This document shows positions 7,229 to 14,029 of a DNA stretch of 22,605 nucleotides, one piece after another. The DNA is taken from positions 1 to 22,605 of the forward strand of contig DIAY01000263.1 in NCBI GenBank assembly GCA_002414905.1, in the 5' to 3' direction. This DNA is from Holophagales bacterium UBA5066 (GTDB lineage: Bacteria > Acidobacteriota > Thermoanaerobaculia > UBA5066). A program made the position numbers and the translations under genes. Below the pieces are notes generated by a model. The model did no database searches, was not told where the DNA came from, and saw only the letters and a program-made list of their open reading frames with translations. The first letter of the stretch is position 1. The number at the start of each line of letters is the position of its first letter.

Positions 7229-7671
7229 TGGCGAAGATCGGAATCATCATCTGCGCGCGATACAAGGACTGCGGGGGCGGCAAGTGCCTCCGGTCGATGC
7301 GAGAGCGCCGCGGGGCGTTCTCCTCGTATCCGGCCGACGAACCGCTGGAGGTCGTCGGCTACTCGACCTGCGGCGGCTGCCCCGGCGGAAACGTGGAGTA
7401 CGTCCCCGCCGAGATGAAGAAGAACGGCGCCGAGGCGATCCACCTCGCCACCGGCCTCGTCGTCGGGTATCCGCCGTGCCCGAACATCCGCAGGTTCAAG
7501 TCCTACATCGAGACCGCGTACGGCCTTCCGGTGGTCGTCGGAACCCACCCCATCCCCGAGAAGTACAGGAAGGTCCACGAGAAGCTTCCGTTCTGGAAGG
7601 ACTCCGGAATGGCCGAGCTCGCAGGGCCGCTCTTCGCGGAGGCGCCGGAGATCCAGGCGGCCTACGACTGA
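7228..7671 (+). CDS. CGGC-domain putative metal-binding protein
   Basis: A 147-residue protein with the CGGC domain (PF08821-type). It has an N-terminal IGIIICARYKDCGGGKC motif (C9, C15, C20), the name-giving STCGGCPGG (C48, C51) and VGYPPCPN (C84). These cysteines suggest binding of a metal or Fe-S cluster, but the biochemical role of the family is not established. It begins inside the stop of the DUF5320 gene and is followed 14 nt later, after an AAAGGAG ribosome site, by a second NifX-type gene. Its place in the train suggests a role in metal-sulfur handling. Confidence 0.85.
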   Translation: MAKIGIIICARYKDCGGGKCLRSMRERRGAFSSYPADEPLEVVGYSTCGGCPGGNVEYVPAEMKKNGAEAIHLATGLVVGYPPCPNIRRFKSYIETAYGLPVVVGTHPIPEKYRKVHEKLPFWKDSGMAELAGPLFAEAPEIQAAYD

Positions 7672-7685
7672 ACGAAAGGAGTGTC

Positions 7686-8048
7686 ATGAAAATTGCGATC
7701 TCGACTTCCGGAGAGAGTCTCGACTCCGCCCTGGACAGCCGCTTCGGCCGGGCGCCGCGGTTCCTCCTCTACGACCTCGACTCCAGCTCGGCGAGCCTCG
7801 TGGAAAACGACGTGAGCTGCAACCTGAGCCAGGGGGCGGGGATCCAGGCCGCGGACACCGTCGCGCGGGCCGGAGCCGGGGTCGTCGTCACGGGCCACTG
7901 TGGTCCGAAGGCCTTTCGGGTCCTCTCGGAAGCCGGCATCAAGGTCTTCACCTGCCACGCCCCCACGGTCGGGGAAGCGCTTCAGCAGTTCCAGTCCGGG
8001 GCCCTTCTCGAGCAGACCGGAGCGGACGTGGCGGGTCACCACGCATGA
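7686..8048 (+). CDS. NifX/MTH1175-type (orange protein-like) cluster-binding protein
   Basis: A 120-residue single-domain protein of the dinitrogenase iron-molybdenum cofactor-binding family. The fold signature is MKIAISTSGESLDSALDSRFGRAPRF at the start, then VENDVSCNLSQGAGIQAADTVARAGAGVVVTGHCGPKAF and a C-terminal His-containing tail (VAGHHA). This size and pattern match MTH1175 and the orange protein (ORP) group, small RNase H-like proteins that hold metal-sulfur clusters (a Mo-Cu sulfide cluster in Desulfovibrio ORP). Which metal it carries cannot be read from sequence. The ATG has an AAAGGAG leader. Its stop overlaps the start of the first MinD-type ATPase (ATGA), implying tight co-expression. 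Confidence 0.88.
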   Translation: MKIAISTSGESLDSALDSRFGRAPRFLLYDLDSSSASLVENDVSCNLSQGAGIQAADTVARAGAGVVVTGHCGPKAFRVLSEAGIKVFTCHAPTVGEALQQFQSGALLEQTGADVAGHHA

Positions 8049-8890
8049 GGATTGCGATCGCCTCGGGAAAGGGGGGGACCGGCAAGACGACGGTCGCCGT
8101 GAACCTGGCCCGGGCCTGGGGCGCTCCCGTTCAGCTCCTCGACTGTGACGTCGAGGAGCCGAATGCCCACCTCTTCCTCGGTGGCGACCCGGGCGAGGAG
8201 GTCCCCGTTTTCATCAGAATCCCGTCCGTGGACGAGACTCTCTGCGACGGGTGCGGCGAGTGCGGACGTTTCTGCGAATTCCACGCGATCGTCTGCGTCG
8301 GGAAGGCGCCCATCGTCTTCCCCGGCATGTGCCACGCCTGCGGCGGCTGCGCGAGAGTCTGCCCGCAAGGCGCGATCCGCGAGGTCGACGAGCGTATCGG
8401 TGTCGTCGAGACGCGGCGTTCCGGAAACGTCTCGCTGACCCTCGGGCGGATGGACGTCGGCGTGAGCATGGCACCGCCGCTCATCGCCGCTGTGCGGGAG
8501 AGGATCGAGGACGGAGTCCCGGTGATCCTCGACGCCCCGGCGGGGACTTCGTGCTCGGTCGTGGCGACGCTCCGAGAAACGGACTTCGTCGTCCTCGTCA
8601 CCGAGCCGACGCCGTTCGGTCTCCACGACCTCACGCTCGCCGTCGACCTCGTGCGGGAGCTGCGCCTCCCCTTCGGCGTCGTCGTGAACCGCGTCGGGAC
8701 CGGCGACGGCCGGGTCCATGTCTGGTGCCAAAAGGAAGGGATCGAGATCCTCCTCGAGATTCCGGACGACCGGCGGATCGCCGAGGGGTATGCCCGCGGC
8801 CGCCTCCTGGTCGACGTCCTGCCCGAGTACGCCGGGCTCTTCCGCTCCCTGGCCGGCTCGCTGGCGGAGAGGGGAGTGTGTGTGGCATGA
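8045..8890 (+). CDS. MinD-type P-loop ATPase with inserted 2x[4Fe-4S] ferredoxin domain (first)
   Basis: A 281-residue cytosolic ATPase of the MinD/Mrp/NBP35 superfamily. The deviant Walker A SGKGGTGKT (G8-K14) carries the extra signature Lys9. It has DCDVEEPN for nucleotide/dimer contacts and LDAPAGTSC as the Walker B-like motif. A ferredoxin domain is inserted at ~60-115 with two clusters: C67/C70/C73/C77 and C96/C99/C102/C106 (CHACGGCARVCPQGAI). Homologues are the paired ATPases of the ORP complex and related Fe-S carriers of anaerobes. It overlaps the NifX-like gene by 4 nt upstream and the second ATPase by 4 nt downstream. The likely product is one half of a heterodimer that moves or inserts metal-sulfur clusters in an ATP-dependent way (inference). 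Confidence 0.92.
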   Translation: MRIAIASGKGGTGKTTVAVNLARAWGAPVQLLDCDVEEPNAHLFLGGDPGEEVPVFIRIPSVDETLCDGCGECGRFCEFHAIVCVGKAPIVFPGMCHACGGCARVCPQGAIREVDERIGVVETRRSGNVSLTLGRMDVGVSMAPPLIAAVRERIEDGVPVILDAPAGTSCSVVATLRETDFVVLVTEPTPFGLHDLTLAVDLVRELRLPFGVVVNRVGTGDGRVHVWCQKEGIEILLEIPDDRRIAEGYARGRLLVDVLPEYAGLFRSLAGSLAERGVCVA

Positions 8891-9804
8891 GCGGGAAGGA
8901 GCGAGCCTTCATCGCGGGAAAGGCACGAAGGATGAGGGAGCTCGTCGTCATCAGTGGCAAGGGTGGGACGGGCAAGACGAGCCTCACCGCCTCCTTCGCG
9001 GTCCTGGCCGAACGCCCCGTCGTTGCCGACTGCGACGTGGACGCGGCCGACCTGCACCTCGTCCTCTCGCCGGTGGTGAAGGAACGCCACGACTTCTGGA
9101 GCGGCCGGCAGGCGGTCATCCGCGAGGCGGACTGCCTCGACTGCGGGATCTGTCTCGAATACTGCCGGTTCGACGCCGTGAGGCGGATCGAGACGGCCGC
9201 GGGGCGGACCGTCTGTACCGTCGATCCGACGGCGTGCGAGGGGTGCGGCGTGTGCGTCCGCTTCTGTCCGGAGCACGCCATCGACTTCCCCGAGAAGCGT
9301 TCCGGCGAATGGATGGCCTCTTCGACCCGTTGTGGCCCGATGGTCCACGCCCGGCTCGCCACCGCGGCCGGCAACTCCGGCAAGCTCGTCTCGACGGTGA
9401 GGCAGGAGGCGCGCCGGATCGCCGAGGGAAGCGGTCGCTCCCTCGTCCTCGTCGACGGTCCTCCGGGAATCGGCTGTCCCGTGATTGCGTCGGTGACGGG
9501 CGCGTCTCTCGTCCTGGCGGTGACAGAGCCGACGGTTTCCGGAGAGCACGACGTCGAGAGGGTCCTCTCCCTCGCCAGGCACTTCAACGTCCCCACGGCC
9601 ATCTGCGTGAACAAATGGGACCTCGACCCGGAGATGACCCGCCGGATCGAAGAGCGGGCCTCGAAGGCGGGCGCCCGCCTTGCCGGGCGGGTCCGCTATG
9701 ACCGGGGTGTCACGGCTGCCCAGCTGGAACAGCGGGCCGTCGTGGAAACGGACGCCCCGAGCGCCGGGGACGTGCGGCGCGTCTGGGAGAGCCTCGCTCT
9801 TTAG
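8887..9804 (+). CDS. MinD-type P-loop ATPase with inserted 2x[4Fe-4S] ferredoxin domain (second)
   Basis: A 305-residue paralogue of the preceding ATPase. Walker A is SGKGGTGKT (G24-K30, signature Lys25). DCDVDAADLH and VDGPPGIGCPVIAS follow the MinD pattern. The ferredoxin insert has C83/C86/C89/C93 and C117/C120/C123/C127 (CEGCGVCVRFCPEHAI). Two starts are possible: ATG 8887, which overlaps the previous stop (ATGA) with GGAGAGGGGAG upstream, or ATG 8932, which gives the more usual MRELVVISGKGG beginning. I list the longer one because of the ribosome site and coupling. Adjacent twin ferredoxin-ATPases are typical of ORP-type gene sets and probably act as a pair. A GC palindrome follows the stop. 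Confidence 0.92.
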   Translation: MSGKERAFIAGKARRMRELVVISGKGGTGKTSLTASFAVLAERPVVADCDVDAADLHLVLSPVVKERHDFWSGRQAVIREADCLDCGICLEYCRFDAVRRIETAAGRTVCTVDPTACEGCGVCVRFCPEHAIDFPEKRSGEWMASSTRCGPMVHARLATAAGNSGKLVSTVRQEARRIAEGSGRSLVLVDGPPGIGCPVIASVTGASLVLAVTEPTVSGEHDVERVLSLARHFNVPTAICVNKWDLDPEMTRRIEERASKAGARLAGRVRYDRGVTAAQLEQRAVVETDAPSAGDVRRVWESLAL

Positions 9805-9816
9805 GGAGGCCGAGGC

Positions 9817-9830
9817 GCGCCGGCCGGCGC
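9817..9830. repeat. 14-bp perfect GC palindrome after the second ATPase gene
   Basis: GCGCCGGCCGGCGC is self-complementary and lies 12 nt after the stop codon. The 14-mer GGCGCGCCGGCCGG at 9814-9827 recurs exactly at 1827-1840, again directly after a stop codon. It could help terminate transcription or mark 3' ends, but it may be chance in such GC-rich DNA. Confidence 0.35.
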
Positions 9831-9861
9831 ATCGTAGACACGGGGGCTGAATGAGAATCAC

Positions 9862-9886
9862 CGGGGTCTCTCCCCTCCCGACCCCG
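9862..9886 (+). promoter_or_regulatory. Leader hairpin just upstream of the NifU ribosome site
   Basis: CGGGGTC (9862-9868) pairs perfectly with GACCCCG (9880-9886) around an 11-nt pyrimidine-rich loop. The right arm abuts the GAGGAGG ribosome site of the nifU-like gene (start 9899). Such placement could affect translation initiation; no regulator is implied by the sequence. Confidence 0.3.
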
Positions 9887-9898
9887 AGGAGGCCGCTG

Positions 9899-10345
9899 AT
9901 GGCAGGACAGATCGACGAAAGCCGGACCGAAGCCCCGAGCGCACCGGTCCTTTTCTACAACGAGAAGGTCGTAGATCACTTCGCCAACCCACGAAACGTG
10001 GGCGAGCTCCCCGCCTCGGAGACCGACGGATTCGGGCTCGTCGGCGACCCCTCGTGCGGCGACCAGATGAAGCTCTGGATCTCCGTAAGGGACCAGCGGA
10101 TCGCGCGGATCGGGTTCCTCTCCTACGGCTGCCCGGGAGCGATCGCCACGAGCAGCATGCTGACCGCTCTGGCCGACGGGCGATCGCTCGCCGATGCCGC
10201 GCTGATCACGGACGACGACGTCATCGAGGCCCTCGGCGGGATCCCGGAGATGAAGCGGCATTGCTCGCTTCTCGGCGTCCGCGCCCTCCGGGAGGCCCTG
10301 GGCGACTATGTCCAGCGGCAGCGGACGGCGTTGGAGCGCCCGTGA
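9899..10345 (+). CDS. nifU: NifU/IscU-type Fe-S cluster scaffold
   Basis: A 148-residue scaffold on which a cysteine desulfurase assembles Fe-S clusters. The three cluster cysteines and the Asp are intact: C53-G-D55 in GDPSCGDQMKLWI, C78 in SYGCPGAIATSS, and H121-C122 in KRHCSLLG. The start at 9899 has a GAGGAGG site 6 nt upstream and is preferred over an in-frame ATG at 9851, which has a weaker leader. Only the N-terminal IscU-like domain is present, with no ferredoxin or C-terminal NifU domain. It has an unusual ~18-residue N-terminal leader before the family pattern (FYNEKVVDHFANPRNVG). Its TGA overlaps the GTG of the desulfurase gene, so the two are coupled. It lies 94 nt after the ATPase gene and may share its transcript. 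Confidence 0.92.
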   Translation: MAGQIDESRTEAPSAPVLFYNEKVVDHFANPRNVGELPASETDGFGLVGDPSCGDQMKLWISVRDQRIARIGFLSYGCPGAIATSSMLTALADGRSLADAALITDDDVIEALGGIPEMKRHCSLLGVRALREALGDYVQRQRTALERP

Positions 10346-11502
10346 TCTACCTGGACCACAACGCGACGACTCCTCTCGACCCGCGGGTCCTCGAGGCGAT
10401 GCTCCCGTGGCTGGGGGAACGCTACGGGAACCCCTCCAGCCCGCACCGCCTCGGGCACGAGGCCCGGTCGGCCGTCGAGGCGGCGCGCGGGCGGATCGCG
10501 GATGCCGTCGGGTGTCGCCCGTCCGAGCTCGTCTTCTGCTCGAGCGGCACCGAGTCGGACAACCTCGCATTGAGGGGAACGGTGAGAGCCCTCGGCAGCC
10601 GCGGGAGTCACGTCGTCACGACGGCCGTCGAGCACCACGCCGTGCTCCACACGGCCAAGGCGCTGGAACAGGAGGGCATTCGCGTCACCTTCGTTCCGCC
10701 CCGGCCAGACGGCACCGTGGACGTCGCAGCGCTCGAAGCGAGCCTCTGCGCCGAGACGGTTCTCGTCTCCGTCATGCACGCCAACAACGAGACCGGGGTC
10801 GTGCAACCCGTCGAGGAGATCGGCGCAATTCTCCGTGCCCGCGGGATCGTCTTCCACGTCGATGCGGTGCAGACCGCCGGGAAACATCCCACGCACCCGG
10901 GCGAGATCGGCGCCGGGCTCGTCACTTTTTCTGCCCACAAGCTCTACGGACCCAAGGGAGTCGGCGCGCTCCTCGTCCGGGCGGGGACTCCCCTGCACGC
11001 CGTAACGACCGGCGGGGGGCACGAGCACGGGCTTCGCGCCGGGACGGAGAACGTCCCGGGATTCGTCGGCTTCGCCGAGGCCGTCGTTCGCAGCTACGAA
11101 GCGCTCGAGCAGGAAGGCGCTCGCCTCCGCGTGCTTCGGGACCGGCTGGAGGAGCAGGTCCTGGCGGCGATGCCCGAATCGCGCGTGAACGGAGCGGGGG
11201 CTGCCCGTATGCCGAACACGTCGAGCCTCTCGTTCCGTGGCGTCGACGGCGAGTCGGTCGTTCTCGGGCTCGATCTGCGCGGCATCTGCGCCTCGACCGG
11301 GTCCGCCTGCTCGACGGGCGAGCCGGAGCCGTCCCACGTGCTCCGGGCAATGGGGCTCTCCGCTCGCCAGGCGCAGGGGACCGTCCGGCTCTCGCTCGGC
11401 CACGCGACGCGCGAGGAGGACATCGACGCCACTGTCACGGCCGTCGTGGAGACGGTCCGCCACCTGCGCCGGATCACGAGCGACCGCGACGACGCGGCCT
11501 GA
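10342..11502 (+). CDS. nifS: NifS/IscS-type cysteine desulfurase
   Basis: A 386-residue PLP enzyme that takes sulfur from L-cysteine for cluster assembly. The N-terminus MIYLDHNATTPLDPRVLEAM is diagnostic. The PLP lysine is K200 in FSAHKLYGPKG, preceded by H/D contacts in VEHHAVLH and FHVDAVQTAGK. The sulfur-accepting cysteine is C323 in STGSACSTGEPEPSHVL, a class I (NifS/IscS) loop. The length is normal. The GTG start overlaps the scaffold's stop (GTGA). NifU-NifS pairing gives a complete minimal assembly module. Its attachment to the NifX/MinD-ATPase genes suggests it supplies those carriers, though it could equally serve general Fe-S needs. Directly downstream is a decayed secreted-module fragment. 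Confidence 0.95.
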   Translation: MIYLDHNATTPLDPRVLEAMLPWLGERYGNPSSPHRLGHEARSAVEAARGRIADAVGCRPSELVFCSSGTESDNLALRGTVRALGSRGSHVVTTAVEHHAVLHTAKALEQEGIRVTFVPPRPDGTVDVAALEASLCAETVLVSVMHANNETGVVQPVEEIGAILRARGIVFHVDAVQTAGKHPTHPGEIGAGLVTFSAHKLYGPKGVGALLVRAGTPLHAVTTGGGHEHGLRAGTENVPGFVGFAEAVVRSYEALEQEGARLRVLRDRLEEQVLAAMPESRVNGAGAARMPNTSSLSFRGVDGESVVLGLDLRGICASTGSACSTGEPEPSHVLRAMGLSARQAQGTVRLSLGHATREEDIDATVTAVVETVRHLRRITSDRDDAA

Positions 11503-11549
11503 CCGCCCTGTTCCCGGGGACAAGAAGGGTTGCGGCGGGCGCGGAGCTC

Positions 11550-11750
11550 GGCACGCCCGTGGAAAGAGCCCTCGCCGCGGGCGAGCGGCTCCAGTTCAAC
11601 CGGCCGCTCGAGGCGCTCGGCCAGACCTCCGGCTACGTCCGGATCGAGCGGATGTCGGGGAGCTCGAAGTTCGTCGCGTACGGCGTCCTGAACGACGCGG
11701 TGACCTCCGACGGCTCGTACGTCCCCTTCAGCGGGGGACCCTGGCCCTGA
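11550..11750 (+). pseudogene. Orphan C-terminal fragment of a secreted module protein
   Basis: The frame ending at TGA 11748-11750 reads ELGTPVERALAAGERLQFN, then SGYVRIERMSGSSKFVAYG and VLNDAVTSDGSYVPF. This is clearly related to part of the FG-GAP protein at 15698-18316 (SGFARLERVSAAGRYDGYA, VLNDAVSSDGSFLAAL). No upstream part, signal peptide or credible start exists, because the nifS stop lies 48 nt before it. It is best read as the surviving 3' end of a deleted or rearranged gene. Its homologous part is short (~65 residues). Recombination deposit or incomplete duplication are both possible. Confidence 0.7.
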
Positions 11751-11909
11751 CGGCTGCCCGGGCGTAGTCATTGCCTGGCGGGCGCTCTCCTCGAGACTTT
11801 CTGCTGCATTGCAGTGTAGGATGGCCGGTGGAGGATCGACGCGGGACCGCGGCCGCCTCCAGTCTCACGAGAGGGAAGGTCTCGCGTCTCGTCCACCTGG
11901 GAGGAGACG

Positions 11910-13895
11910 ATGAGAAAAACCCCGGCCCTTGCCCTGCTCTTCCTCGCCGCCTTTTGCTTCCATGGGATCGCGCGAGGCCAGGACTCCGCTCTGCCGCCGT
12001 GCCCGGTCACGAACTCCCAGTCTCACTCGGCGGCGGCCGGCGAAGAGGCTGCGGGCCTCGGAGAGGCCGACGCCACCCTCTCCTTCCCGTCGATCACCTA
12101 CCAGAGGATGACGAAGTCGGTCCCGTCGAGCCTCTGTGCGTCGGTCCCCACGGCGACGACCTCGTTCGCCTCCACGGACGCAACCGCCTACCTCTATTTC
12201 CGCATCACCGGATACGAGAACGGCGAGGGGCTTTCGGTCGTCTGGTGGGACCCGAGTGGACAGCTTCACCATCGGGGCTCGTGGACCCCGCTCTCGACGA
12301 CGCAGTACTCGTACTACTGCCTCGAGGCCCACATCTCCATCGCCGGGACGAGTGCTGCGGCCAAGCCAGGGACCTGGCGCGTCCAGGTCTTCTCCGACAA
12401 GATCTTCGACGTCCCGTACGTCGACCTGACGTTCACCGTGACGGCCAGCGGAGGAGGCTCCGGGTTCCCGACCATCACGAACGCCAGGACCGCAAAGGCG
12501 GTTCCCCAGGGCTCCTGCACACCGCTGCCGACCCCGGTGACGACTTTCGCCCCAACTGACGATCGGGTCTACGTCTTCTTCAACATCAGCGGCCACGCCA
12601 GCGGCGAAATGCTGACTCGCGTCTGGTACGCACCGAACGGCGAGATCTTCGCCTCCGGGAGCTTCAGCCCACTGACGGGCGGGACGGCCTACTGCCTGGC
12701 AGCCAGCCTGCAGATCGCCGGCACCGTGGTCGCGAGCACGCCGGGGACCTGGCGCGTGAAGGTCTTTTCCGACATGATCTTCGATGTCCCCTACCTCGAT
12801 CTGGCGTTCACGATCTCGTCCGGAGGTGGCGGCAGCTTCCCGACGATTTCGAACGCGATGACGACGAAGGCGGTGCCGGCGGGCTCGGCCTGCACGCCTG
12901 TCCCGTCCGCGACGACCTCGTTCCTCACGACCGACGCGGGGGTCTATGTCTTCTTCCGGATCAGCGGGCACGCCACCGGCGAACGGCTCTCACGAGTCTG
13001 GTACTCGCCTGACGGGCAGGTCTACGCCACCGGCCAGTGGGACCCGCTCCCCGCGGGCGGCGAGTACTGTAAGTGGGCCTACATCAACATCGCCGGCTCG
13101 GCCCCCGCGACCAAGCCCGGAACGTGGCGCGTCCAGGTCTTCTCCGACCAGATCTTCGACGTCCCGTACGTCGACAGGACCTTCACGATCGCCTCGGGAG
13201 GGGGCGGCGGAGGGACCATCGTCGGGACCTGGCTCCTCACCTCGAGTGCGCGAGCCCCAGGCGCCGGCGCGTTCTGGCAGACCGACCTTTCGATCCGCAA
13301 CACCGGCACGTCCACCGCCAACGTCACGATCAAGTTCCTCGGCCACTCCTCAGACGGCCGCGGCGGCCCCGAGCGCTACGCCACGATCCCGGCCGGCCAG
13401 ACCGCGACGTGGCGAGACGTCCTGGGGAGCCTCTTCGGCCTCTCGAACGACTACGGGCCGATCCTCGTTCGCTCGACCACCGCGAACCTCGCCGTCCTCG
13501 GGCAGACCTGGACCGCGGGCGGCGCTGGCACCTACGGGCAGAGCGTCCCGGTTCTTTCGATGGACGAGCTGATCTCGAGCACGCCAAGGTCGATTCTCGG
13601 AGTCCGGCAGGACAACTTCTTCCGGACGAACCTGATGCTCGCGAATGCGACGGAATCGACGGCCACCGTCACCGTCCAGCTCGTGTCGACCGGGGGCGGC
13701 GTCCTGAAGACGCTGAACGTCTCCCTCGGGCCGCTCTCGCGCGCCCAGTACAACGTCGGAGCCGACTTCGGCTACACGAACCTCTCCGACGCCGTCTTCG
13801 TCATCTCCTCGTCCACGTCCGGCGCTCGCATCGGCGCATACGCCTCCGTCATCGACGCCGGGACGGCAGACCCAAGGACGCTGCTGCCCCGTTGA
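11910..13895 (+). CDS. Secreted protein with three ~125-residue repeats and a C-terminal module
   Basis: A 661-residue protein with a signal peptide (residues 1-24, ending ARGQ) and GGGAGGAG before the ATG. Three tandem repeats start at F59, F186 and F310, each opening FP(S/T)I and closing PGTWRV(Q/K)VFSD.IFDVPY.D..FT. Each repeat has a YxxxxG(E/Q)(I/V)-type strand core and exactly two cysteines (for example C76 and C137 in the first), suggesting one disulfide per domain. Gly-rich linkers separate them. A C-terminal part (~436-661) has the FWQTDLSIRNTG...VTIKF and FRTNLMLANATESTATVTVQL patterns, distantly like the modules of the FG-GAP protein downstream. I do not recognise a named family; an immunoglobulin-like beta-sandwich surface protein is a guess. 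A strong terminator-like structure follows the stop. Confidence 0.85.
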   Translation: MRKTPALALLFLAAFCFHGIARGQDSALPPCPVTNSQSHSAAAGEEAAGLGEADATLSFPSITYQRMTKSVPSSLCASVPTATTSFASTDATAYLYFRITGYENGEGLSVVWWDPSGQLHHRGSWTPLSTTQYSYYCLEAHISIAGTSAAAKPGTWRVQVFSDKIFDVPYVDLTFTVTASGGGSGFPTITNARTAKAVPQGSCTPLPTPVTTFAPTDDRVYVFFNISGHASGEMLTRVWYAPNGEIFASGSFSPLTGGTAYCLAASLQIAGTVVASTPGTWRVKVFSDMIFDVPYLDLAFTISSGGGGSFPTISNAMTTKAVPAGSACTPVPSATTSFLTTDAGVYVFFRISGHATGERLSRVWYSPDGQVYATGQWDPLPAGGEYCKWAYINIAGSAPATKPGTWRVQVFSDQIFDVPYVDRTFTIASGGGGGGTIVGTWLLTSSARAPGAGAFWQTDLSIRNTGTSTANVTIKFLGHSSDGRGGPERYATIPAGQTATWRDVLGSLFGLSNDYGPILVRSTTANLAVLGQTWTAGGAGTYGQSVPVLSMDELISSTPRSILGVRQDNFFRTNLMLANATESTATVTVQLVSTGGGVLKTLNVSLGPLSRAQYNVGADFGYTNLSDAVFVISSSTSGARIGAYASVIDAGTADPRTLLPR

Positions 13896-13908
13896 CCTCG
13901 CCCGGACC

Positions 13909-13978
13909 CGGCCCGGCCCTGCTGCCTTGCGGCGGGCCGGGCCGAGCGGCTCCTTGTGCCGCTGCCGCGACTTTCTTA
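13909..13978 (+). terminator. Tandem hairpins with T-rich tail
   Basis: CGGCCCGGCCC (13909-13919) pairs perfectly with GGGCCGGGCCG (13934-13944), with a further small stem inside the loop. It is followed at once by AGCGGC (13945-13950)/GCCGCT (13958-13963), and then a pyrimidine-rich stretch containing CTTTCTT. It starts 13 nt after the stop of the triple-repeat gene, so it is a good candidate for an intrinsic terminator. It also separates that gene from the differently composed kinase gene. Confidence 0.65.
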
Positions 13979-14029
13979 CTGTGGCCGTCCCACCGAGGTC
14001 ACCGGCTTCAGCCGGCTGAGGAGGGACCG

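Noticed and set aside
8131..9861. 576-residue minus-strand open frame
   Set aside because: It is antisense to the two MinD-type ATPases, which have complete motifs; its composition is typical of a shadow frame.
9851..9898. Upstream ATG at 9851 for the nifU-like gene
   Set aside because: The extra 16 residues overlap a leader hairpin and the ribosome site of ATG 9899, and they have no family similarity.
6312..11502. A nitrogenase (nif) cluster
   Set aside because: NifX-, NifU- and NifS-type genes are present, but no nifH, nifD, nifK, nifE, nifN or nifB radical-SAM gene is seen; the set fits ORP/Fe-S assembly better.
10308..11750. 480-residue plus-strand frame reaching across nifS into the relic
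   Set aside because: The first 400 residues are the out-of-frame shadow of nifS; only the part after the nifS stop shows homology, so it is reported as a relic and not as one gene.
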